Shown in pieces: positions 42,701 through 56,900 of a DNA stretch of 64,000 nt. The notes under the pieces are model-generated. The model did no database searches. It was not told the origin of the DNA and worked only from the letters and a program-made list of their open reading frames with translations. The stretch is taken from the NCBI GenBank assembly GCA_964023275.1, contig OZ029928.1, forward strand, positions 15,399,182 through 15,463,181, given 5' to 3'. Both the position numbers and the translations under genes were made by a program. The DNA comes from Norana najaformis (lineage: Eukaryota; Annelida; Clitellata; Crassiclitellata; Hormogastridae). Position 1 is the first letter of the stretch. The number at the start of each line of letters is the position of its first letter.

Positions 42701-45700
42701 ATTACGCATTTGGTCATGAATGCGTGTAGAAATTTGCGTCTTTTCTGTTTTGGTCTTATTTGTATTTTTTAAAATATTTTCTTGGCCCAGTTATCCATTT
42801 CCATGGTCTACAAAACATAGAGCATTTAGAAGAAATACTGTATTAAAAAGCCTAGCTGGTGCAAGTATAACAAGGTGGAAGTTTATCATGGTGCACCTAA
42901 GGGCAGTTTTTCAGCGATATAATAACTCTGTGCATGGTTGATGAATAAGGAATTGCCTGTTTGACTAATGATGCAATAGTCCTGAAGCATTTAATCTGGA
43001 AAGGAATCATAAATTTATATGCAAGATCATACATGTTTAAAATTAGTGGTATTTGCACTTTAATTGCTCAGTCATGTTGTTGGTGCAGTTTAGGGTTCAC
43101 TGTGTTACGTCCTTTTGTGTGGATTTAGTTCACCAATACCATAAAGGAGATTTCTGTTGGTTCTCCATCAGTTAATTAACAGTTAAGTGGTTTTACTGCT
43201 AGCTCACCCTTTGTGAACACTAACAAATACTCCCTTTTCTGTAGTAAATTGTGTCCTTCTCACGGACGTAGCATAAATCAAGACTAAGGCAAGTTCTGTA
43301 TTTTTCACTACCAACTTGCCAATGTGGTCTGTTTACTGGGACTGTTTTTTTAACGCTGAAGTGGGACTTAGTTTAGGCTAGTGGCTGCGTCAAACAAGTG
43401 GGGATATAGTTTGTAATGGCACCCTAAAAGGTGGACTGTCTTAGTTCTGCAATGGGAATTCATGATTTCAAGTAGAAGTATAAGCATTTGAAAGCTGGGG
43501 TCGTATAATGATGTAAAGAATACAACGTCAGACTTGTTCCTGGGCTGTGTCTATTCAGCACCTTTTATTCCTGCCTAACAGTTCATGTCACATTAAGTCA
43601 TAAAACGAGGTGTATGGACTCCCCACTGATCTTGGTATGCTTAAAAGATATGCATTTTAGTACAGGGACTCCTACGCAGACATCAAGGCAAGCATCTGTT
43701 AATGAAGCACAGGAAATGATATCCATAGGGTGATGGTTTGTGGCTGTTGTGAAATATGATGCCCCATGTAGAGCAGTGATTTTGTGATGTGGTTGGTATG
43801 TACCTGTTAGTGTTTGCCAAGAGTTATTGAAACGATTTTTGAGTGTGTTTGCTGGACTTGCTAACCTGGAAATTTGGGATTGTCTGGTTACAGTGCTTTA
43901 GACTAGATGAGATGGAAGCTGGGTGTGATAGAGAAAATTGGATGTTTTAAACATTGCAGTATGACTTGTCACGCATAGCAATGCCATGTTATGAAATGTG
44001 GCTAAATATATTCAGAGTATGATCATAGCGTTAATAATATCACGGACATTTAATTTTAAAAAGCCTGAATTCTGCATTGACCTTGACAGCTGAAGTCTGC
44101 AATAATCCTTTTATGCAAATCAGAATTTTTACACACAACAAAAAATAATTCTTGGTATGTACGTTCAGTAACTTTTAGATGCAGACACTAAATCAAATGA
44201 TGTTCATTTTTTATGAATTCCTGTACTTTTCCTGTGCCACGTTTTTGTCTTATCTGCATCTAGTCATGGGCTTGGCTTATTTAAGAGATTTTAATCTAGT
44301 GCTAGCGCGGGGACCTCAAGTGGCGTGGCACCGATTCGAACAGGCAGGTGGTGAAGGATCTCATCGGGTTAATTCATTCAAAAATGAGCAGGGTCCAGGC
44401 CATACATTTAGCTAGAACGTTATCCAGTTAGAATACTTGTTTGCGGCAGGTGTGTCTGATTAATGTGCTAGCACTGTTAGCCTGTGTGCCTACAGTGCCG
44501 GCAACACCATAGCCCACCTCCTGCTTGTTGGAGATAGTACCTAGTTCAGTTGTGATGCATGCAAACATGGAAAATACCCTGAGTCACTCAACCCATACAA
44601 GTAGGCAAACAGAATATCAGCCATACTAAAACCTGAAGTTGCTGGCCCATTCGAGATCAGAGGAAGAAGATGGCATATGCTGGTAAGATTCTGGAAATAC
44701 TAGTCTGCATCTTTTTGTGATTCAACATCTGAAATTTCAGGTTCAGAAATCTTTGTCTGCCAATGCATAGTACATATAAACACATGCTGTTACATAAAAT
44801 GCATATTACACGTCAGTTGTTTAAACTTGTGTGGTTGTCTTTAGCATAGCTGTGTTTTTCCGTTAATGGCCTCTCGTGGGCATGTCGGTGTCTAAAGCGT
44901 GCTTCTCTGTGTAAAAACTTATTCACGGATAAAGTCGGTAAACCTAAACCTGTAGATGAAGTTTTCCTAGGGGCCAAGACAGAGTCGTGCAAAGGTGTGA
45001 GTAAAATAATGGGTCTTGGCAAATGATATAGGTGAAGATAGCCAGTAGGCAGCAGGGCTGTTGTGGTTGACATACCTAACACTGGAGGCACAGCAACTAT
45101 AAACATCTTGTGGGACTTCAGGCTTTTACTTACCATTATGAGCTGGTTGTTGCTTTGGTGAGTTTTCCAAGATTGGAAGACCTGGGTACATATAGGCATT
45201 ATGCATGTATGCATACATACTTAATTATACATACCTACACAGTAACCACCTCAGGGTAGGCTTGTATGTATGTATAATTAAGTATATGGAGTTAGTATAT
45301 GACTTTCTTTAGCTTGTGAGATATTCGTATTAAGGTGCTGAGCAAATATTGCCAGATTAGGGAGTTTAGGTTGATTTTCCTGGTGCAGTTATCACACATA
45401 CTCTAGTCTTATCCATATGGGGCTACTCAATGCACAAGACGTTAGTCAATGGCATGCCAAAGACTGCAAGGCCAATTGATTAAAACAACGGACAGCCCAC
45501 AGAGGTATGCCTGCTAGACTTCTAGACAGGAGGTAATTAACAATGCTCACAGGATTTTATTCACTGTGATGTCAACTACCGCCGTTCATGGTGATGTTGT
45601 TGTACATCTGGGAGTGCTCAATTGAGTTTTGTTCAATCATAAACAGATTGGGCTCCAGTTGGACACTAAGGTCAGCAGGACATCTACGTGTGGAATTGTG

Positions 45701-47907
45701 AAATGTTCTGAGACAGTGAGATCCAGCTGTGTGCATAAATCCGACTGATGGCCTTGTAGTAAGTTTATTTGCCTTGTAGTAAGTTTATTTACAGTTACAT
45801 CTGTGTGAAACGAGGTTGGTAGGTTAGCAGAAGACCAGTTGGTCCAGCTAACATTGGTTTTGGTGGGCCTTGATGATTGTTGTGTTGACTGGTGGTTTAT
45901 AGCAACTCGTGCTTAGAGATGATTGAGAGTGTTTATGAGAAATATTGATTTTGTTTTGGATCTGCATGGTGTAGACCTCTCTGAGCCTATCTGAGTGTTC
46001 TGTTGCCTAGCAGTTGCTGTGACAACAGACCATTTGTTAGAGGGGGTAGTAGATGTGATGTGCCTAATGTTATATGCAACGGTGTCTCACGATTACCATT
46101 ACTCAGTCGGACCTGTAGAATAGATTTCGCAGGAATGGAGGCTACGGTTGAATCACACTAGGGCTTGACTTGTGCATGATGTACACCTCGGTGGTGTGTG
46201 GCCACATGTTAGGAAGCCATTATCGGAAAATTTTCAGTTTCTTAGATGTTTGATTCAGGGCAGCTTTGATTCATAAATTTTTAGTACATCTGAAGTTTGT
46301 TTATCCTGATAACATGCAAGTGCTGATGTAACGTGGTCAGGAATTTGGATCATGGAACCGAATTTAATTCAGCTTAAAACCTCACCTCATTATAATGCAG
46401 CCTTATGGATCCAAAGTTTAATTCAGCTTAGAACCTCACCTCATTTATTATGTAGCCGTATGGTGCTTGAGTTGACTCCTGCAGGTGGCATCCAAAAGGA
46501 GGTTGTAGTATTTAAGTATCTAGTTGATATGTTTGGAGTCTTCGCCGTGATATCTAGGAAAATCCATAGAATGTGTGCGCTGTATATGACCTAGACTGAA
46601 TTGGAATTTGAGCCGCAGCTACGCTGTGCTAACTCGCTGTGGGCTAATCATGACGATATTGGCTCACACCTGATCTGTTTCGGCCTGAAGTGGTACGTTG
46701 GACTTTGAAATGGTCGTTGGGCTTGAAAAGATAGACAGCTGTGTTGAGAACAGTCGACACCACCAGGGCTGCATGCAGGATAAATGTTTGGCACGTAGTG
46801 ACGACTTCACTAGAAGGCTGCGTTATAAATGATTTAGTCACAGGCTGAACTGTTACAAATCGGACCCAAGTCAAATGAATGGACCTAGTGCATTGTTTAT
46901 AAGCTCCTCCTATGCGTAAGGTGACCCACTGGAAGATGCCCTCACACAGGTTGGGCTACTTTGAAAAATGCCAAGGTTTTTTGTATTGATGTTTACTGCA
47001 TTTTTAATTTCTTAGTCATATGTTATATGGATATATTTTGTAGGTATTTGTAATAGGTTATCAGAATATATAAGTAATCAAAATGAAACAGTAGTTACAG
47101 TGCAAATTGTTTAACGTGAAATGCATGGGACTAGTTTAAACAATTACTTGTATTTATTGTATTTATTCATTGGGTTTAGCAATTGTAATGGAGTGCACAC
47201 ATTCAAACAAACTAGACAAGACTGTACAAATTTATTTAATTCTTGCTTTGTGGTAATTAATTTAAAAGATAAAAAAGGTAACTTGAAATATCTAAAGATA
47301 CTACTTAAAAATGAATCAAAGTTAATAAAAGCTTAAATCCTATGCTGATAACATTCCCACGTAGTGAAGGATGAGTCATAACACAGAGTAGGATTATCTT
47401 GGAGCATAGAGTATAGGTTGACTGCTGCAACATTTGGCAGATATCAGTTTGCAGCAGTCTTTGCAGTAAGTATAAATTAGAACTGCTACATATTATACTG
47501 TGCAAAGGTCATCGGTGATGGTGTGAGTTGGCAAGGTTTTAAATGGTGGAGGTCAATAGGTCACAGCACTGTTAGGAATGCCTCAACTGCCACCAATCCA
47601 AAAATAGGATAAAATAGGGCGGTTTGGATGAGCAGAACCAGGTGTTGAAAGCAATCAAACGTCTCATGCAGTCCAAAGTTTTGTATTGCATTTGCTTTGG
47701 CACGGTGGACAGATTTTTTGTGTAGTGATATTTTCATGTTATAAGAGTTTTGATATTTTTGTTTTATCAGTTTCATGGTAAAAGAACTAATAAACTTTAA
47801 AACCATTGATGCTGGGATGGACTAAGGCTTATTTTCATGTTAACCAATATTTCATATTAAATGTTTTTTGTTAAGTGTTTTCCAGTGTACTTTGACACAG
47901 TTGGGAT

Positions 47908-47943
<36 letters not shown>

Positions 47944-50900
47944 GTGTATATATATGTGGGACGCGGTGGTGTAGTGGTATGGTCGTTGTCTAGTAACTGG
48001 AAGGTCTTTGGTTCGAATCTGCCTCAAACCACAGCGTAGCGACCTTGGACAAGTTGCTCATCCACAGTTGTCTGTGAAGAAGGCAACGGGAAACCACCTC
48101 ACTCATCTCATCCCCGGGTGGCTTAAAGCCAATGGGCCTGCCTTTGGGCAGAGAACTCATCATCATCATCATCATATGTTACAAGTAATTTCAGAGCAAA
48201 CTGTTGCAAGTTGAGAGATTTGAATTGTTAGAATTATTGAGGGCATGTATGGCTATTTGTGCATTACGTTTTTAGGCATCTTGAAAAGCAATCTTACCGC
48301 AGACTGTGTGCATTCTTTTTGTAGAGGCAGGTTCTGTTGAAAAGTTGTCTTCATATATATCATTTTGTGCTGGCGAGCTTTGAACTCGTGACATGTGGGT
48401 TGATAATCTAGTGTGCTAACCACTGATATGGTAAATGTTATATCTTGGAAGATTTTTGAATGATCAGCATGGTTAATCTTATTTCTGTTGTTGTTAAAGA
48501 TTGTTGGAAGATGCTGCTGAAGCTAAAAGTGCAGAGCAGGGTGAGTCGAGGGATGCCCGTAGGGCCTCGGATCGAGGGCCGACGAGAGGATCAGGCAACG
48601 ATCACGACCTGGACAGGGACCGATCAAGACCTCGGCCATATCCTGGCTCTCACAGTGCACACTTCTCAAGTCACAAGTGAGTGTCTTTGATGGGCGTCGC
48701 AGGTAGCAACTTCCTTAGATGAAAGTAAATGTTGTACGCCGTGAATCATTATGATGCGACTTTTGAAAGTCCTGCAAAGTACTCTGTCATAATTTGTTAA
48801 CGATGGCTCATTTATTTATTTTGTGTTTTGTAGCAATACCTCAAACATGATGCTAATATTTCCATCAAATTTTGATTGGCAGTTTTATTTTTGATGGGCT
48901 TTCACTTGTACAGATTAAAGAAGATTTGTTTGTTGTGGTAGTTTCCCTAGATAAATGATGTTATATTATTTCTAGTCTTTAAATACAGAACACTGATGCT
49001 TTTCTTTCAGATCGCATTTAGATTCGCATGGGAACCAGGGATCAAAACTGAACGATTCAAAAACGAGAACGGACGGTTCACGGAGCGAAAGCCTCGGACA
49101 CAGATCAGGTCGAGCACGATCTCGATCTCGATCAACAGCTCGAAGCCAGAGTCAGGGCAGCAGCGAGTCTGGATCTCAGAGGTAGATAAAGTTTTCACTA
49201 AGGCCTCCTTACTAAACAGTGATGAAGGATTGTAATAATAAGTGATTACCTAGCATAGCTTTGCCATCAGTGATTTAAATGTACTGAATTTCTTTGATTG
49301 GTTTCAATGTACTGAATTTTTTTGATTGGTTTTGCTGCAGCTGTGGTCAGTCGGGCGAGAAGAAGCTGTTGTCCGTTGTCCAGTTGCCTGGCGTGGCTTC
49401 TGGAACAGTCCAGAAGAATGATGACCAGCAGTCGGAGAAGCCTCGTGGCCTGCTCATCCATGGCTTTCCCGTGCGGTCGACGGACACAAGCATAAGAGAC
49501 GGTCTCTTCCACGATTACAAAAAGTACTATCGTGGAGTAACTGTGATAGTTGAAGGACAGGGAGACTCGCGGTACGCTGTTGTCAGCTTCAAAAAGTAAG
49601 CATTTGGCCTTTTGTTTTGAGAGACATTGCTACAGAAATGCATGACTGTGCAAAATCTGTTATTTGGTCAATGCTTGTCTATGTGTCTTCATCGATCTAC
49701 TTTATGTAGCACCTTTAAAGTAGCTCACAAAAGTGCTGTGTATGGTCTGTTAACGAAGGGAGTTTAGACCTGAAAATCCATTTAATTTGCTGTGTCTGTT
49801 TATGCAACAGACTACAAAGTGAACAAAATGCTACCCTATTTTTACTGTGTTTGCCAGTTCACTTGTTTTTGGCCATTCTCTTGTATTAGTGTTTGTATCT
49901 GGCCTTTGAGTTCTGTGTAGTTGAAAGAAGTGATTATGTGGTATGAGTTCTGCTGATCATTAATAACAAAACTAGCTTGGTTCGTTTCTGCTTTATTTCT
50001 GACTGAGTGTTGCTTCTTTTGTGTGCTTTGCTAGACACGAAGATGCAGCCAAGGCACTGGAAGATTCCAAAGACAAAAGATTCTTTGGTACTAAAGTCAC
50101 TGTCACTACGCATCCAGGATTTGGTACGACTGTTTTTGTTTTGCATTTTCAAGTTACCCTCTTGTGTTGAAGTATTGGCCTTTCTAATTGCTTTGCTATC
50201 AGCCTTGTTGATCTTCATTGTAGTGTTGGTATCTCTACCGAGTTTGTGAATGCACGTTTCAGTTTGTGAGATACCCTTCAACGAATCTGATTGCTGTTGT
50301 GCAGAAATAGAAAATTCGGAGAACCACGCGTTGGAGACAGAGCACAACGAGTACTCTCACAAGGCGACCAGGACGTTGTTTGTTGGCAATTTGGATAAGA
50401 CAACAACGAAGGACATGCTGAGAGACTTGTTCTCCAAGTATGGGTACATCATTGTAAGTATGGGTACATCATCATAAGTAACACCTTTGCTGCAGCTACG
50501 TATGCATAGGATTGGGGATATAGTGCTTTGGTTTATTCGTGACAAATCCGCTTGCCTGTAGGAAAGAATTCTTTGTGCACTTTTGCTTGCATAAACAAAC
50601 TTTAAAATAGTAATGTCTTTTTCAATGCCTAGCATTGACAGTTCAACACTTCAGTGCAGTTGTTTTCTGCAGCACATTCTTCTTGCTAGAACTTGACGAG
50701 TGGCATCTGTTCCAGAAGTTTTACCTCTTCTGCAATAAGTTTTTAATCCCGAGGGAGATCACACATACTTCAGGGGGGAAAATAATAATATAAAATAATG
50801 GTCGTAACATTAGTAAAACCGATATTCCTTATGAAACTCCTGTCTTTGGAAGCCATGTGAAACACAACATTTTAAGGGGTTGCAATTTACTTTTGTTATA

Positions 50901-53900
50901 TTGTAAAACTGATTTAAATATGGGGCCTATGTTCCTGACCACTGGGTCAAAAGTAATTTTATTTTGAAAGGAAATTACTTTGGTGGTGATATTGATGATA
51001 TTCGATGGTGATATTTCATAGTGATACTGAGTAGATTGTTAGTGCAGATTGATTTTGTTGCATTTTCTAGGAAATCGATATTAAGAATCAGGGACAGGCT
51101 CTGTCGTATGCATTCATACAGTTCGACAACATTCGTAGCGTTGTGCAGGCGTTGCACGATATGGATGACAAATACATTAACACTAACAAAGTCAAGGTAA
51201 CTGATGACGAAATAATTAAAAGTAATGAAACAATTGAAATAATTAATAATTAACAATATCTTCTTGTCTTGTTTGCATCTAAAAATTTAATATTGTATCA
51301 AACATTGGTGAAGAGACTCCTCTGTCTCTATAATTGAGGTTCCTATCTCCCCACAAGTAGAGTGTAAGATAAGGCAACCTCCCCACAAGTAGAGTGTAAG
51401 ATAAGGCTACCTCCCCACAAGTAGAGTTTAAGGTAAGGCTACCTCCCCACAAGTAGTGTCAGATAAGGCCACCTCCCCACAAGTAGAGTGTAAGATGAGG
51501 CTACCACGATACCAGGTGTATGGTGTTGCAAGTAATTGGGCGACCCTTTGCTGGTGGGTCAACGTTTCAGTTTGGAAAGTTTTTTCCCATACTGAAGATA
51601 GAAGTTTGTATGTGGGAGATAACAAAGTCTTGCAGTCTGTTGGACAATCCAATACATTAAAGTGACATCAGCGTTAAAACAATAGTTACATGTTTGACTA
51701 TTGAGATTTAAATTGTATTTCAAAGAATGAATTGGTTTTTCTTTGGCAGCTTGGCTTCGGTAAGGTCATTCCATCTTCCTGTGTTTGGGTGGATGGCATT
51801 TCTGACACCGTATCAGAAAAATACCTCACAAACCAGTTTGCCAAGTTTGGACTCGTCTTGTCCACTTACATCGATCGTAGAACTGGAAGAGCTCTTATAT
51901 TCTTTGAAATTTCGGACCATGCGTCGGCAGCTATTAACGACATGCGTGGCAAGTGCATCTCAGAAAAAAAGATACAGGTCAGTGACGTATTACACGTAAT
52001 TGTAATTTAAGATTTATAAAGTGCCTCTTAGAGAATAAACTCAACAGGGGCGTTCAGATGCTACTTTTGTAAGCCCTATAAATTTATTATTTTATGACCA
52101 GGCTGGATTATACATTGGTTGTATTCTGAAGCTGATGTCAATTTAGACTTCACATCCAGAGCTGCTGTAGATCAGAACTTGCATTATAATGACTGAGATA
52201 AGGCTACCTCCCCACAAGTATCTGGTATAGCCTAGAATATTCAGCTAACTTTTTTGCATCTGCTGCCACATGCACTATTTTCTACGAAAGGCATGAGTTG
52301 GTAAGGTTTAGACGTGCTTGTGCAGACGTTAGCTTGTGCTTTGTATTTCTTGGAATACTGCTGTTGTTTGAAGAAAAAAGATCCTTCAAGTAAAGGTAAA
52401 TGAGTGATAATTATAATCTAACCAATTTGGAAACTGCTTGATTGTTGTGATTGTGGTGTACAAGGCATCGATTGATGGTCGCTGCTAAGCAGAACGATCT
52501 TAACTTGCCTGTAGCTCCACCTACCTCAGGATTCATTGTGCCTGTAACCCTACTTCAGGAATTCAGAACATCTTTAGAACATAGGCAGTTTGGATATGGT
52601 CATTTTGCATCCATATTTTGTGCTTTTTGCCTTCTGTTCCCGTTTCCATCTTAGTTTTATATAATATCGTGCTTTTTCTTGTGCGACATTTTTAGCGCTC
52701 CTGCTAATCTGCCTTACTTACTTTCAGGTGGACTTTGCTAGTCGTGAGTGTCAAAATCTCTTTCTGGATAACATGGAAGCAACTGGTCAGCTGCGACTGG
52801 GGGATCGGCCCGAAGACCGCGCTAGTCGAGGATGTATTCCTTACGGGCCCCAAGAATATCTTAGACAAAGGTGAGTCCTTAATGTACTACTCTCACCGTG
52901 AACACAGTTCAGTTCAGCCTTTTACAATGGGGAGCAATGACTGATACGTCATTTTTTTCACTAGCTCATCCAGTGAGTAAATATGGTTTGTGTTGTGAAA
53001 TTGGTAGGTCATTTCACGCTTCCTGTTGTCACCTTCATCTGAAAAATCCTTCAGAGTAGTGATTCTGTAACAAATTGTGATGTAATCTTTGTGTAGTACT
53101 TGCTCAGAACTTTTGTGATTGCTGGTACTGACATTGAATACATTTGGTACGGACATGAATACATTGCCTTAGCGTTAATCTCACTGCATATTAAGAAGCG
53201 TATTTTAATTCACTAGATTAGAAATACATTGTCAAGATGTCTGTCCTGCACTGTAGTTATCCTATAAACAGTCATCTTGGTTCCTTTGGATGGTTCTATG
53301 TATGTACGAATGTTTGGTTCACTCTGACTGTATCCTGTTTAAGATGTTTGACGTTTCTAATGTGTGTTTTTTTATTATGCATTATATGTTGAATCATAGT
53401 TTATTACTAATTTTGATTTGACATAATATGCAAATAAGCAGTTAGTACTAGGTACTAAGTGCGTATATATATTATAGAAGGGAGTCCATTTAGTCAGAGA
53501 CTGTTTAGAAGCTGTGATGGCGTGACATGAGTGTTTGACATGACTGAGCATTTTTCACAGGATTGGCTGTGTAACCAATGTTTTTGCACTGAAACAGCAA
53601 ATCTTGTTTGCTGACTCTTGTTCACGGACAGATGAATACGTATTCTGCTTGAAGGCACATTTCGACTGAGCGAGTCCTTGAGCGGTGGTTACCTTTAAGA
53701 ACGGCTTCATGCTTGAGTGATTCTAGAGTTAGCTAATGGCTTGTACTTGGAAGCGACCAAAGATCTTTCTGATAATTTGTAGGCCTGGCTTTGAGGGACC
53801 ACCTCCCAGGGGCGGCCGTTACCATGGTTACGATGGTCACGTCCGTGGCAGCTTCAACGGATCTCGTGACGCTTATTACCCTGTGGGTAGCCGCATGGGA

Positions 53901-56900
53901 AGCAGAGGCGGATACTACGACGGCTTTGCACACGATCGGAGAGAAGGGTCAGGATCTGTTTTGCTTTCTTCTCTAGTATTCTCTGTTCTTTTTCTGAAAC
54001 TGCCAGCTAATAACAGATTTTTTGTTATTCCATTGTTATTTTTGCCATGTATTTTATCTTACACAAAACATATGTGTCTTGAATTCAGGTTTGCCATGCG
54101 TGGTATTTACTGCTGAATTACTTGCAGGTCTTTTGTATGAATTCCATTGCACCACTCAACAGGGCATTCTGATGGGACGCTGATGGCATATTTCAAGTTT
54201 TAGAGCAGTGCTTTTAAAGGTTCCTGAAAGAATAAATGTTTAGTGTGGTTGCCTATCTGTGTAGATATGCACGTGATTACTCAACATGGAGGCACATTTT
54301 TTCCTATAATATGTGCATTGACTAGGTGTATTGTTATACTGTCTGGTGTTTCTTAGCAGCTTCAGTTGTTACTAGCGCTGTTTCGTTGTTTGAAATTTTT
54401 AGATTGCCGTTGCGTGGCCCTCAAAAATTCTACGATGGTCATCCAGACGAAGGGGTTTTCTACGACTCGTACGAAAGAGAGCTGAAGGAGTACGGTTATT
54501 CTCGACGAGATCGTGACGTCAGCCCCTCGATGGAGAGACATCGCAGCTATCGCACTGGGGGTGCCGACAGTCCTCGAAGCAGTCGCTACAGCAGCCCGGC
54601 CCGAGAGCGATTGGATGACCCGTTTGCATTCAGGTACACCGATGCAAAGAACAAGGACAGTGAACTGAGCTATTCCGGAGAAAGTCGCAAGGATCGATCT
54701 GGTGGCAAACACAAGTACCGGGGTTTCAGTCCTGCCAACAGCGACTTCAGTCAGAAGAGTAAAGGTCGAAATACCAAGCAGGATAGTAGAAGCACCAGTC
54801 CAGTTTCGGCTAAACAAAGATACCGAAAAGAGAGGTCAACGTCGCCAACCAGCAAGGACTATCTCTGGAATTCAACAAGCACTGATGAGCTGGGTTATCA
54901 TATGACGTCTCGGCGTGGCTCAAAAGAGTCTCTGGACTGTTATATTTACTCGGAGAAGCCAGGAAAAGGACCCGTTTACGGCAAACCGTACGCTGGTTCC
55001 GGTTCCAAAAAGTCTCGCTCGTCAAGATGTGATGACGACAGTGACGTCATGTCTGACCGCGACAGAAGCTTGCGTGGTCTTGATCAGCCGCTGCGGTCAA
55101 AGAGGCTGATCGATGAACCAAGTGCTAGGCGACAGTCAGTTGAGCTTCCGAGTGATGTTGAGCGACAGAGAAAACTTCAGCTGGACATTGCTCGGAACTT
55201 AGCCTATCCAAATTCAGGCTCTGTTCGGGAATATGGAGCCGAGTTCGGAGCCACCGACTCTGTCGTTAAGCACCCTCTGTCTCCAAAGTACGACGAACGA
55301 GCGCCTGGTGGGCCATTGATGGATTTGCCTCTGGCACGACACTTGAGCAGTTGTTTGCCCGAGGCGCAAGTGTCGAGTGGATCAACGACACCTGGCAGCA
55401 AGACCCCAGTGAATAATTCTGATCAGGACTCGTTGGGCGGTAGAAACTCGCATGGCAGTGACGACGTGCAGACTCTAGAAAAACAGAAACAGCTTCTGTT
55501 GAATCTCCTAAAACAAATGGAGACGACTAGCAGTAGTGACGTTGAGCTGCCAGAGGATGAAGGTAGGAAGGAGAATCGATGCATCGTCGTGGATGATTCT
55601 GAAGTGGAAAATGAACCGGAATCGTTGTTGCGGAAAGAATACTTTGACGAAATGGGTGACAGGAAAAATTCTGTGGCTGGTTTGCATGACGTTGACCACG
55701 GCAGGAAGGAAAGTCTAAAATCAAAAGATTCCGGTAAATTAAAACCTATTGATACGACTCAGAGCTTTCGCAAGCAGATGGAAGCGCAAAGGAAGCAGGG
55801 CGACCCTGACCTAAAATCCCATTCGTCGTCGGCTTCGCCTGTGCCATGTGGTTTGCCAGATCGTTTGGCGCTGATGTCATGCCATGATCCTCTGGATGTC
55901 ATAGACCCCTACGAAGCTTGTAATTCGCCAGTAGAAATTCCGAACGACTTTATTCCAACAAAACGCCGAAATGCTAGCAGCGATGGTCTTTCTGCGGGTC
56001 ATGTTAAACACAAGCGGTCATATCGGACTAAGCTTTCGGACGATTCCTTCAGCTCTAGCAGCGATGAGGATTTGGGTGCGTTTTCTCCGTCATCGTCGCG
56101 ACACAGCAGACCCTCGATTGGTCATGACGATGTGGCAGGCATTTCGACAAGCGGATTAACGGAAAATGTACCACAAGCTTCTCGTATTGTTTCCGTCGAG
56201 TCTTCCTGGTCTGGCGACGAGATGCTCAAAGAACACCAAACGCCTTTGCGGCGATCTCAGAAGATGGGGAATGCAGAAAGCCGAATTGAGGTGTGCATAA
56301 TCCCCGATTTTCCGATCACGAAAGGCTGTGAAGGTTCGGGACCTCAGGAACCGCGGAAGACGGTTGGAGTACGTCGTAGACAGGAGGTCATAGACCTTCC
56401 GTTGCCTAGGTTTGCGTTTGACGTGCTGCCTTCTAAGTCCCCTGTATTGGTGAAACCCAGCACTCCAGTTGCAGCCAAGACACCTGACGTTACTCAGCCG
56501 GATGTAACGACTGACGATCCGCCTTTCTCTCCCAGTTTCACGTCATCGCCATGTGTTGAAAAGCTTGACAGCAAGCCAGTTGATATGGATATCTCTGTTG
56601 AGAAGCTACCAGAGGAAAAAGTGTCCAAGCCAGAGGTGAACAGCTCAAGTGTTGACGTAATTAAAATGAACGGCAGTGTCAACAGTGACATGGACGTTAC
56701 AGGTAGCAACTCTATGCAAGCTGCCATCAATGATCCACCTGTGCCTGATGAAAAAGTGGAATCAGTTGAACCTCCTGGCACTGTGCAGTTGGATACTGTA
56801 CCTGAACCTTCTGTGACTGACGGTGGTGTGACTGCTGGCGAAACTAAGGATGTGGCCAAAGTAACTGTGGACGATGTTGTTAAGCTTCCTGATGCTGGAG

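Larger units (their letters stand above)
39747..48499 (+). other. spen: spen intron 2
   Basis: 8.75 kb GT-AG intron. It holds SINE copies at 41435, 44283 and 47958, two LINE ORF2 ends (41500, 42050) and small tandem duplications (45752-45791 and about 46357-46460). The remaining stretches (39750-41430, 42310-44280, 44420-47950) show no coding potential or clear repeats. Confidence 0.8.

Noticed and set aside
42720-42941. 73-codon ORF in spen intron 2
   Set aside because: Short, low-complexity start, no homology recognised, inside a long intron of another gene.
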